Shown piece after piece: positions 56,101 through 64,000 of a DNA stretch of 64,000 nt (position 1 is the first letter of the stretch; each line of letters begins with the position of its first letter). The translations under genes were made by a program, and so were the position numbers. The notes below the pieces were generated by a model. It was not told where the DNA came from and searched no databases. It saw nothing but the letters and a program-made list of their open reading frames with translations. The stretch is from Cliona cf. orientalis (taxonomy: Eukaryota > Porifera > Demospongiae > Clionaida > Clionaidae), in contig OZ005698.1 of assembly GCA_963930775.1 (NCBI GenBank), forward strand, positions 4,346,501 to 4,410,500, in the 5' to 3' direction.

Positions 56101-57037
56101 CACTGATCAAGGCAGGAATTTTGAGTCGACAATCATCGAAAAAATATGTAAAATGCTGGGAATTGTCAAGACTCGCACAACCCCTTACCATCCTCAATCC
56201 GATGGAATGATAGAGAGGTTCAACCGTACGGTCCTTAACATGCTGAGCAAAGTGGTTGCTGATGATGAACACAGCTGGGACCTGCACCTCCCTACTTTGA
56301 TGCTGGCTTACCGCACCAGTCGGCATGAGACTACAGGAGCTACTCCGTTTAGTCTGGTGTACGGGCGGGAAGCAAAACTGCCCGAAGACATTTTGTTCAA
56401 TCTACCAGATCGAGAAAAAGAAACTAGCAACCACGGCTATACTGATGCTCTAAGAGAGCGCATTCAACATGCTTACCAAAGAGTGAGAAGCCACGCTGCT
56501 GTGGAGCAAACAAAACAGAAAGCCAATTATGATCAGTCTGCTAAAGCCAGAATCTATGAGAAAGGCAGCTTAGTCTGGCTTCACTGTCCAGCCATCCCCC
56601 GGGGAAAAAGTCCCAAGTTTCACCGACCCTGGCAAGGCCCATTCAAAGTCGTCAAGAAAATTGGAGATGTGGTTTACCGAATCCAGCATACACAAAACCC
56701 AAAAAGACGAGTTGTTGTACACGCCAACAGGCTCAAGAATTACAATACTCAGAGAGAAGATGACGAGTTTCAACAACAATGGGTAATACCGCCAAGTCTG
56801 ATAGAACAAACTAAATCAGCTTCCAGAGAAAGTGTTTGTTCCCCTGAAACTACTGACGGGCAAGCAGAGAGTGAGTCAGAGGCAGAGAGTGAGCCAGAGG
56901 TGGAGCAGCTACCTTCCACTCCACAGCAGGACACTAGTCCACTGCCACTGAGACGGTCCAATAGAATAAGGAGACCCCCCGACAGATACGGGACCATTGT
57001 AAGCTTCAGGGATTCTGACTCTGAGTTTGAGAACTAA
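53126..57037 (+). CDS. pol: Pol polyprotein (protease, RT, RNase H, integrase) of the gypsy element
   Basis: Open in the -1 frame from 53126 to TAA at 57035-57037, about 1287 residues after the shift site. Retroviral-type aspartic protease with LVDTGSAVTLV (catalytic Asp codon 53309). Reverse transcriptase with FCVDFRKVN, STLDLASGYWQVE, MPFGLCNAPGTFQRLM and YLDD at 54581-54592. RNase H with LDTDAST (Asp 55022) and GLGAVLSQ. Integrase with an HHCC zinc region (about 55720-55840), Asp at 55925 (DILGP), Asp at 56105 (HTDQG), Glu at 56213 (DD35E spacing) and a GPY-like WQGPFKVV. An acidic Ser/Glu-rich tail closes it. No ATG is needed because translation enters by frameshift. No lesions seen; probably functional. 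Confidence 0.95.
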   Translation: MPETEETTRPRQAAFKLGRADDAGQPSAGTFKTQASLSKSTPNSTLAIVGKVVGRCTQMLVDTGSAVTLVREDVWREATQPVTDDLTEPVRPIVAANGGEMKLLGKKELRIQIGEVDVHFPVLIARELTQECILGADFLRKHKCVVNMGDGTLVAGGKPVMCESPELMSVCHVSFSADAIIPGQCQLHLPVSHSKQSKCSGVLEPAVHLMEHHGLLIARSICSMEEGSSIIRVLNPSPAPVAVYSNQKVGILQPLTDVDGVCTIEESEDSSKDRRALEEVVEQMTSKVKDLSHTEKESLQSLLFEFEGVISRGDSDLGCTGVVKHQIDTGDATPIRQPARRLPFIQRDEVWNLVDQMLSRDIIEPAQGPWSSPVVLVKKKDGSTRFCVDFRKVNQVTKKDAQSLPRIDDTLDTLGAAKWFSTLDLASGYWQVEVEQSDREKTAFSTPQGLYQFRVMPFGLCNAPGTFQRLMERVLAGLHWTSCLVYLDDIIIFSQSIADHLQKLRKVFVRLQRAGLKIKPSKCFLMQRSVHYLGHVVSSEGVETDPKKVGCIQEWPTPMDVKELRQFLGLASYYRRFIKSFALKASPLYRLTEKGRRWEWTKECDESFATLKQTLVSAPILAFLNFDNDFILDTDASTDGLGAVLSQQFKDGERVIAYASRTLTKAERQYCTTRKEMLALVWGIRQFRPYLYGRTFRARTDHNSLRWLHNFREPEGQVARWLEILSEYDFQVLHRPGLQHGNADALSRRPCKQCGQTQEQIAPADVATIQYPFLPQWSKQEICTMQQEDPDLQQVVQWLCTHTIPPKCPQGSAYLKTLWHQRSYLTLRDGILYRRWEDVPGGGAQPRLQLILPPQVVPEVLHGLHNSPTGGHLGISKTMEKARTRFYWPRQRKDVENWCRQCEMCSSRGSPTPKPRAPLQLQLAKRPMERVAMDILGPLPEIARGNKYILVIGDYFTKWKEAHAMPNMEAVTVARILVNEFICRFGIPEQLHTDQGRNFESTIIEKICKMLGIVKTRTTPYHPQSDGMIERFNRTVLNMLSKVVADDEHSWDLHLPTLMLAYRTSRHETTGATPFSLVYGREAKLPEDILFNLPDREKETSNHGYTDALRERIQHAYQRVRSHAAVEQTKQKANYDQSAKARIYEKGSLVWLHCPAIPRGKSPKFHRPWQGPFKVVKKIGDVVYRIQHTQNPKRRVVVHANRLKNYNTQREDDEFQQQWVIPPSLIEQTKSASRESVCSPETTDGQAESESEAESEPEVEQLPSTPQQDTSPLPLRRSNRIRRPPDRYGTIVSFRDSDSEFEN
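53168..53174 (+). promoter_or_regulatory. -1 ribosomal frameshift slippery heptamer
   Basis: T TTA AAC in the Gag frame, matching the X XXY YYZ rule, with the Gag stop TAG as the very next codon. Pol is in the -1 frame relative to Gag and open from 53126, so a -1 slip here gives a continuous Gag-Pol of about 1580 residues. Confidence 0.88.
53182..53225 (+). promoter_or_regulatory. Frameshift-stimulating hairpin, probable H-type pseudoknot
   Basis: AGCCGACG (53182-53189) pairs perfectly with CGTCGGCT (53202-53209), starting 7 nt after the slippery site. Loop bases GGGTC (53194-53198) can pair with GACCC at 53221-53225, making an H-type pseudoknot with an 11 nt crossing loop. Spacing and architecture are those of known -1 stimulators. 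The pseudoknot is inference; the 8 bp stem is directly visible. Confidence 0.75.
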
Positions 57038-57077
57038 TTGAGTGTAAAGACACACTCCTATCGAGCGGAGGGAGTAA

Positions 57078-57301
57078 TGTAACGATCAGACAGTAAACAG
57101 AGCCATTGAACAATATCATGCAATCATAAACATTCATGTACAATTCTTGTGTTGTCTCAGTATGATTTCTATACACCTAGCCCTGATCTTTATGACTTAG
57201 CCCTACCATCTGGCACCCTATATAAAGGCTGAGCTTACTATGTATGATCAGTTCATGTTCTTGATATCATTCTATTGTTGAGAATACCAACCGATATTAC
57301 A
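57078..57301 (+). repeat. 3' LTR of the intact gypsy element
   Basis: 224 bp, preceded by the purine-rich tract GAGCGGAGGGAGTAA (57063-57077). Differs from the 5' LTR by a 2 bp deletion (near 57142) and one T-to-G change (near 57193). Confidence 0.9.
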
Positions 57302-57324
57302 AATAATATTATTAGAAAGTGTAT

Positions 57325-58140
57325 GGTATTCCCAAAATGTTGGCTTTATTTCTCTCCTTATACACTCTCTTAGTTCATGCCATGGGGTTGAGATCAGGGG
57401 ACTCGGCTGGGGTCTTTCACCAGTTGACTGAATTTCCCTCATCCAATACGCAGCATACAAGTAGCCTGATGTGTGTTTTGGGTCATTGTCCATCTTGAAC
57501 TTATGAAATCTTTGGCCTATGAACGGCAGCAGCATCTACTCCAAACTTCCCACAAATAGTTCCTTCTTCATTATGCCTTCAAAGATGCATAATCCACTCC
57601 ATCCTCGCTTATTTATTCCAGCCCAAATGTGAACCCAAATAGTGTACTTACACTTAATTTTAGTACAAGCTAGCTTAGTACCACATGCTCAAATTAATTT
57701 TACCTCGGTTTTGGACGAGGGGCTTTACCATACTTTCTGCACATAAATCTTCTGTTTGAACTTGCATTTATCTGTCTAGATGACATCATCGAAGGAATCA
57801 TTGAGGTGTTGCTTGGCCATGTTAGTCGCTTGGCTTTGTTTTCTTCTCGAATGAGCTGCGAATAGGCGCTACCATGAAAAGTCCATCCTAGAGCCGTCCT
57901 ACATTTAAGGATCGTGCGGAGGGAGATGGAGTAGCCTTTCTCTGTCAGGAGGCAGTGAAGCTCGATCATAGGCAGTCATTTCATCGCCAGCATCTGGGAG
58001 CTGTCTGCTGCCCCACAATCTGCTTAATCTCAACCGTTACTTTGATCATCGTTCCTAACTAACTCTCCTTGAGATTTAACCAGTTGCTTCGTACTTTTGC
58101 AAAAACTTACAAATTTCAACCCTCAAACACTTCAATTTTC
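57325..58140 (-). pseudogene. Tc1-type transposase pseudogene
   Basis: Minus strand. The N-terminal part (about 57970-58060) reads KVTVEIKQIVGQQ, then ISLRTILKCRTALGWTFHGSAYSQLIREENKAKR, a Tc1-family DNA-binding region, followed by VI*TDK with a stop in place of the conserved Trp at about 57775, and RRFMCRKYGKAPRPKPR. The second part has FKMDNDPKHTSG (second catalytic Asp, about 57480) and SPDLNP / WHELRECIRREIKP with a frameshift between. The C-terminal end beyond IRREIKP is lost next to the family E MITE and gypsy insertion. Relatives are common in invertebrates; this copy is dead. Confidence 0.85.
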
Positions 58141-59309
58141 CTTTTACACTTCTTTTTAATTTGCTATGGCAGAAGCTTTTGAGGCCGAAGAAAAGGACAT
58201 GCTGCTTCTTGTATGTCGAATAGACCATAGTTTTTCACACGTGAAGCTAGAGTATGGTGCAGTGGGCGTAACCGTTTCAATGAACGATCGTGTGCACTTG
58301 CATGGGCCGCCATTCATTCAATTTAGATTGTGAACAGAAGCACGCATGCAATAATGTTCCTGTGAACCGTGTGAAAACCAATCACAGGGTGCGTCGGTAC
58401 GATCATCGAAACCCAATGGAGTATTAACTTTTTATTGATTGTTACTGTTGGCCATCTTTCATCTTTCAGGACCAGAAGACAGAGCAACTCCTCTATTTTC
58501 TGCTCATTCAAGTCCTATAACCCAGCGACATTCATGAGCTCCGGCAGCAAGTGTTTCTGTACATGCTACTTACAAGCATTCAAAAAATCGCACTGCTCAT
58601 GAAATGGGGCATTTTAAGGTTGGACTGACTCCCATCCATGATCTAAGCACCATTCAGCTCTTGTGTTGCTCTACAATACGAGACTGAACAAAGTTCTTCC
58701 ATCAAACAGTTCCAGCATTAATAATCACAAGATTTTAGTATAGTATTTACTGTCTTAATTCTCGAAGGTTTTATTGAGTATCTGACAGTAGCCCAAGAAC
58801 GAGTATTAATTAAATGCCAAGGAAAAGACTCTGTGTTTAGTGCTAAATTTCTAGGGAGGGAGCACTGTCATCTGGATGGAAGGATTCCTTTTCTGTAGTA
58901 GATTTTTTAAAGAAAGAATCTGAATGTTGGTATGTGTGAGACAAGTGTATCTGCATAAAAATGAAATCCAGGGATGAGGGTGATCAAGCTGCAGCAGAGG
59001 ACGTCGCTTAGGGTCTGTGTTGTACCGGTGCTGTATTGTGTAGAGCAGCTCACACCAAAGATGAAAAGCATGGGAGGTAACTAGTATTTCTCTCCTCTAG
59101 GCTTCCCACACTTTTCTTCCTCTCTCTCCCTCTCACCCCCAACACTACACTTGATTTAGGTATTGATACAGTGATCAAAATTGGAGGATGGTGAAGGTGC
59201 TTTCTGTCAACCATAGCTGTAATGATGGAATATAGCAGTCTGCATGGTTGTGAAGCTCCAACAACATTCAGCATAACTTAAAGATGGCCTTTGATAGCGT
59301 GTATTATGT
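58141..59309. other. No gene seen
   Basis: Short open frames on both strands, none with a recognisable domain. Around 59095-59160 a CT-rich stretch is present. Confidence 0.35.
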
Positions 59310-59640
59310 TATAGGTGCAGGAACCAGAGGGGTGGGGGGCTGTAGCCCCCCCCCCCCCCCCCAATATTCTAGGAAGGGGGCAGAGCCCCCTTGATTCTCC
59401 AGCCCAGTATTGTTACAACACAGATTTCTAATCATTTACCAGGCCTGACTATGAGTAAATGTGCCTCAATAGCTGCCAAATCTTTTCCACTCGACTTACA
59501 GTTCATTTTTTCATTAAGAAACTCGTGATAGCAGCCTTGATCGTGCAAAAATTGGCATGGTTTGACACAAAGTGGGCGTGGTTATAAATTTTTCGCATGC
59601 GCTTCGCATGCAATTGGATATTCAGCCCCTCCTACCTTCA
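59310..59640. repeat. G/C-run rich repeat fragment
   Basis: 'gaggggtggggggctgtagc' then a run of about 17 C, 'gggggcagagcccccttgat' and later 'gtgggcgtggttataaattt' and 'cgcatgcgcttcgcatgc'. Resembles the fragment at 10300-10575 in style. Ends undefined. Confidence 0.4.
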
Positions 59641-61375
59641 GTATCTTCCTACATCATCTATGTCCTGTGTTACTATTGGTATGCGAGGTACTTTTCATGA
59701 ATGCTTGCGAGTAGCAGCACGTGCCACAAATCTCGTGAATGTCTTCAAGTTATAGGACTTGAATGAGCAGAAAGTAGAGAAGTTGGTTTGTCTTCTTATC
59801 TTTGTTTGGTATTCTAGAAGTGTAACATGACCTAGACAGAACAGGTAAGAAAATACTCAAAAATATGGCAAAATTGCATGCACTGAAATGTGGCACTGGA
59901 TATACTTCCTGTGTTCGTACGTGCTTTGGACCACTGGTTTTTTCTTAATGATTGGCTCATGCTCGCCCCGAATTAATGGCAAGTAAGGTGATGACATAAG
60001 CTCTCCCTGGTAAAAAGGAAAGTGCGCACGCAGCGTTTATTGTCGAAAATATGTGCCAAACTTCGTGCATTTCACTGTGCCCCAAACTGTATATTTCCGG
60101 TGCAATAAAAAAAATTTCAGGAAGTAGCACTTCAATTCTGTGCGCTTCGAACCTTAGCTTCAACGACTCTGTGAATCACCTGCTATAATCCTGCTTCAAT
60201 GTCACAACGCCATCGTCATTAACGTTTGAACCGCTTTCACCCGCGTATTTGGGTGTGACCGGACGATGAACAATCAATATTGCACGTACATATATCCATG
60301 GATATATCCACGTTGTATCCATCAACACTCATGCTAACCGCATTATTTGCGTGGTCCTTTTCACCTGGGCTTCACTAGGAATACTAGAAATGTTATACTG
60401 TAATTGGCAAGTAAATACCCTTCAACTACTCCACCACTAGTTGAAGGCTAGCCTTTACAATACATTATAATTGACTGTCTTAAGGTTACGGGTCAGAGTT
60501 CAATAGAATACGTGCCAAAGTTGTCAGTGTCAGCCCAACAGTGTATGTATCAAACTAACTAGAGCGAAGTAGAGCTCCATTGCTACCATAGACAATACTC
60601 TTCAGTCATCAATCTCCACACACAGGTATGTTTATCAAAACCGTACGTCATTTTTTATCAAGCTGGTAACCAGGTGGGAATTGAACTTATGATTGATATA
60701 CAATAACTTTCACAATAGCGCAGAGCCACGTTTATGCTAGTTGGAGGCGAAAGGCAAGAGTTTTGGCAGCTGTTGAGCAGCAGCTAACAGGTACAAAAGC
60801 TTGTACCACGAAGCAGGACTACAGCTTCTCAGAAAAAAAAACGCTATGTAAGGCACTACTCTAGTGATCATACTATTATAAGAACTTCACAGCAAACTTT
60901 TGTGTACATTAGAATGAAGGTTACCAGAAGGTTCATAAGCAACACACTGCACAAACCGTAAGGAGGGGAGGGGAGAGAACACTTTAATGGGTACAGTAAG
61001 AGAGGGAGACAGTGTACTGAGCAGGGGCATGGCTGCAAGGGGAATGACTTCGGCATGCGGACAGCATGGGATCACACTGGATGATACATACATGTATGAA
61101 TGTGATATCAACGCATTTGGCAAGAACATAGTTATATGCAATTATAATGTTCAGCAAACCTGCAATTTTGAGAGCAAAATTTCTTTTGTTTCGGAATGTC
61201 TTCTCCTAGGAAAGTAAGTAGATTGACAACATCCAAGCTTTCATTTTCTACAAAGGAAACGAACCTTATTATAAAATTACTATGTTAAATTTAATCATAG
61301 TCAGTAGACTCTACAAGTAGGGATGGCCTGGATATGCCATATTATGTATGTAATACATTATAAAAATGTTAATAT
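59641..61375. other. No gene seen; a solo element end
   Basis: At about 60479-60495 'ttaaggttacgggtcagagt' matches the terminus of the TTAA-flanked MITE at 62248-62885, so a relic of that family is here. Open frames up to 84 codons (60887-61141) lack a recognised domain. Confidence 0.35.
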
Positions 61376-61850
61376 TCTATAGCCGGAAATATTGGTGGGG
61401 AACTAAATTTGGCAGTTGAGTGGTCAACGCTATAAAACTGCCAATATCTCTTGTATGCCCATACCTAATGACGTAACGTAGTCAGCTAGTTGGCTCTTCC
61501 TATATTGCGATCGCGAAGAATTGTTTAGTAGTGACCCGTTCAACTGTGTTTGCTGTTGAAGTAGTGCATATGCGATTATAAATATAATGTCCTTGAATGC
61601 AGCTGTCCAGTTCAATGGTCTCCAGCTTTTAATTGAGAATCAGCAGCTGTTTACTCGATCGGCTGTACGTGCATGCTATATAGCGCTAGTGCTTAATAGA
61701 CTAGACCCCGCCTACTTTAGCACATGGCCATGCACGCACGTGCAGAGCACATAATTAGCACCTTGACCTTGGCTGGGCCCACTGTCAAATTTAAATGCCC
61801 GTTTTGAGCCAAACCACCAAATTGAATGACGGCCAATATTTCCGGCTATA
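61376..61850. mobile_element. MITE, related to 44408-44629
   Basis: 'tatagccggaaatattggtg' at the left and inverted 'ggccaatatttccggctata' at the right; inner 'ggggaactaaatttggc' pairs with 'ccaccaaattgaatgacggc'. The 475 bp size exceeds the other copy, with unrelated sequence in the middle. Confidence 0.7.
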
Positions 61851-62247
61851 TTATGGTAACTCAGAGCAATGTAATTTAAAAATTTATAACTTCTATATTC
61901 ATGATCCACACCAGAATACCTATCTATCAAGCCCCCACACATCCATGGGAACCATCAGGTATGTCTGAATAAAAATTAAACAGAACCATGAACATTCAAC
62001 CGTTGGCCATGGAGTTGCTGAGCGCTATAAGAAGGTTGGTGCAGTACGGTTAACTATTATTACTTACCTTTCCTGTTAACATCCTTATGTTTATTTCTCT
62101 TATGTATCTCATGTTATGGTGTGCGCTGCCCATGTTTTGTGTTGTCATTGTTTGGTTCATATGGACCTATTATTTTCTCTATATATTGTATGCTACAGTG
62201 CTCTTTAATGAGGTAATATTGTTTTGAACATTAACTGTGATCATTAA

Positions 62248-62885
62248 GGTTACGGGATAGTATTCGACGCGCAATTTATAAATTATTGCGCATGGACACA
62301 ATTCACGTATGTTTTAATGCGGTTTTGTCAGAAACGCGAACGAGTGTCAACCGTTTCCAGATATAAACAAAAGTCCAAACTTCTGCGTCAAAATTTAAAG
62401 ACCAGAGACTCAAACGAACTGACTTCGCTGTCATTCACGCTAGTCCATCCATCAGAGCAGGGCCAAGAATAGCCCTTTTTTGAAAACTCTGATCGTCAGA
62501 CAAGGTTTTGTCCTGGAGGGCCGCCATTAAGCGAATCACAAGGCAGCTGAGCAGCAAGTTTTTATGTTCACTTTCTGTCCGTGTAACTCGCCAGAGTTCA
62601 AACGCTATACTTGGCCCTGTAGAGACTCGTAAGCTATCGTTTCGTTTGTATGTCAATACACAGAGGCTGTTTACCTTGGCAAAAACTGATGCAGAAAACT
62701 GCAATACCTACCCGCGCTTGCAGACACACAGTGGCAGGTTTGCTTTTCGTTTTTGTGGACCATGGGGCAGGCATCAGAACTACTTACCTGTGCGTTGACT
62801 GTGCAAAGAACGTGGACAAAAACTGGAATATATTATTATTCATGTGAATTTTGACCATGCGTGGGCAGAACACTATCCCATAACC
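62248..62885. mobile_element. TTAA-flanked MITE (GGTTACGGGATAGT)
   Basis: Ends GGTTACGGGATAGTATTC and inverted GAACACTATCCCATAACC, flanked by TTAA on both sides (62244-62247 and 62886-62889). An inner 96-codon plus-strand frame has no known domain. It shares the TTAA target with the 4.2 kb element but not the terminal sequence. Confidence 0.7.
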
Positions 62886-62899
62886 TTAACCGCAACACA

Positions 62900-63900
62900 A
62901 TATTGGCGACGAGCGATGGCAGAAGCCTCGCATCCAATCAGACACACTGGGGAGTACAACCCCCAGGCAGAAAACATTATTGTTGTACGTGGACGCCAAC
63001 TCCATGGTTAATGGACGAAAGACCCCGTTAATGGTCGATGTCCAGAACAGGGTTCGCAGTGACCATAATTATAGTCACCACATAATCGTACCTGGCCATT
63101 CTTTGCTACAACAAGAGTGGCCCAGTCGCTCAAGTCGACCTCTTTGAGCACCCTTTCACTCTCAAGTCTATCCAGCTCACTTTCCACGGCAGCTTTCGTG
63201 GTCAGCAGTACAGGCCTCAATTTGAAGAATTTTGGTCGAGCGACAGACTGGATCGTTCCCAGCCCATCAGCAAAGATATCCTTGCTGAAATGGTTGGAAC
63301 AGAATTGTTAGGAATGCGTACTGCCTGGATGTGACTCCAGCTCAGCTTGAGATGATGGAGCCAATTGCGGTCAAGTAGGGATGGTTCCTCTCCTTCAATA
63401 ATCACAACTGGTAACTGCTGTGGAGGTTATCGTTTGTACTGCACAGATACTTCCACTTCTCCCAAACTCTTCATGGATTCTCTGGTGTATGTTTTCAGGG
63501 TGACAGCTGATGGAGAGATATGCTTCTATGGGAAATGTGAGGTGAAAACTGCTCCCATTGTGAGTGTTCTCTCTGCGGTCAGCAACCATATCTGGATGGC
63601 ATTATTCAGGACTCCACAAATGAATTTGTCTCTCAATGCCTGCAAAAGAAAATCTCCATAATTACACCGAATAGTGAGATATCATAGATTAGTGGCAAAC
63701 TCGGCCACTGACTTGCCCTCAGCCTAAGACCTCTGGCAAAATCGAAAATGTTTAGTGATCACTAACGGCTTTGGGTCAAAATGCGCCTTCAGTGCTTCCT
63801 GGAGGTCGCCCAAGGACTTTTCTTTTGGCAAGATAGAAATTGTGAGGCTTCCATATGTCTTCATTCTCATAATGGTAAGTAAATCCACAACCACGATCCG
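62900..63900 (-). pseudogene. Gypsy gag-pol remnant (protease to RT)
   Basis: Minus strand, in order: a Gag-end-like DKFICG...AIQIWL block (about 63590-63640), a protease C-terminal part with EGEEPSLLDRNWLHHL (about 63330-63400), then TTKAAVESELDRLESERVLKEVDLSDWATLVV and QVRLCGDY (63060-63210), the start of a reverse transcriptase. Frameshifts separate the pieces. The sequence pattern differs from both other gypsy elements in the window. Confidence 0.65.
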
Positions 63901-63914
63901 ACGAGCTCTTTGCT

Positions 63915-64000
63915 GTGCTAGCAGGAGGAAAAATCTTCTCCAAGTTGGACCTCACACATGCTTATCAGCAGCTGATCCTGGATGAGAACTCTTGAAAACT
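63915..64000 (+). pseudogene. Gypsy RT fragment on the opposite strand
   Basis: Plus strand KIFSKLDLTHAYQQLILDE, the canonical second conserved block of a gypsy RT, running off the window with a stop (TGA at 63993-63995). Its orientation is opposite to the neighbouring remnant, so the element has been rearranged or two copies meet here. Confidence 0.6.

Larger units (their letters stand above)
52050..57301 (+). mobile_element. Intact Ty3/gypsy LTR retrotransposon (5252 bp)
   Basis: Complete element: 5' LTR 52050-52275, primer-binding site 52277-52294, gag 52296-53177, pol open to 57037, purine-rich tract before the 3' LTR at 57078-57301. A 4 bp AATA duplication flanks it (52046-52049 and 57302-57305). 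The two LTRs differ by one substitution and one 2 bp indel, so the insertion is recent. Gag and Pol are in different frames, linked by a -1 frameshift signal. No envelope frame. Domain order protease, RT, RNase H, integrase places it in Ty3/gypsy (Metaviridae). I do not assign a clade. Confidence 0.95.

Noticed and set aside
57035..57077. Envelope gene after pol in the intact gypsy element
   Set aside because: Only about 40 bp separate the Pol stop from the 3' LTR; no env frame exists.
62508..62847. 96-codon plus-strand frame as a gene
   Set aside because: Fully inside a TTAA-flanked MITE and without recognised domain.

Overview
The window looks like nuclear DNA of an invertebrate animal. 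It carries a Rac-type GTPase 3' exon behind a canonical splice acceptor, a RAG1-related gene whose introns are only 51-96 bp, and a very dense crust of nested transposons. I favour a sponge (demosponge) because of the compact introns, the palindromic miniature elements and the kind of transposases present, but that is an impression; no marker in the window proves it. There are no rRNA genes, convincing tRNA genes, CRISPR arrays or bacterial operons.

Layout. 0-15 kb: miniature inverted-repeat elements (MITEs) of several families, a Tc1-type element pair (7281-8342 and 10576-12868) and a 1.2 kb G-rich palindromic element inserted inside the second. 15.2-15.9 kb: terminal exon of a Rac-like GTPase, with no P-loop exon found upstream. 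16.5-20.7 kb: a 4.2 kb TTAA-flanked inverted-repeat element filled with a ~390 bp tandem array. 21-28 kb: a TAACC-rich minisatellite inside a dispersed repeat, a second G-rich element and more MITEs. 28.1-33.0 kb, minus strand: two orphan exons and then a long, intron-containing but multiply broken gene. Its N-terminal zinc module and RING resemble RAG1 and it has a DDE-type core, placing it in or near the N-RAG-TP class. 33.6-36 kb: MITEs, two of them enclosing tRNA-derived SINE heads. 37.9-42.7 kb, minus strand: a degenerate Ty3/gypsy element followed by a pogo/Tigger-like transposase remnant. 44.9-45.3 kb: two possible host exons. 46.5-50.9 kb: DIRS-like (tyrosine recombinase) retroelement pieces in opposite orientations. 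52.05-57.3 kb: an intact, very young Ty3/gypsy element. 57.3-58.1 kb: a Tc1 transposase pseudogene. 62.2-64 kb: a TTAA-flanked MITE and a rearranged gypsy remnant running off the window.

How the parts work together. The intact gypsy element (52050-57301) is complete: near-identical LTRs, a primer-binding site matching tRNA-Leu that almost touches the Gag start codon, a UUUAAAC -1 frameshift site directly before the Gag stop, a hairpin/pseudoknot 7 nt further on, then protease, reverse transcriptase, RNase H and integrase with all catalytic residues. The most unusual locus is the RAG1-related gene at 29460-33046: about twelve exons with consistent short introns, broken by in-frame stops, frameshifts, a mutated splice donor and an apparent loss of one catalytic Asp. 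Everything else is mostly fossil or non-autonomous transposon sequence, often nested three deep.
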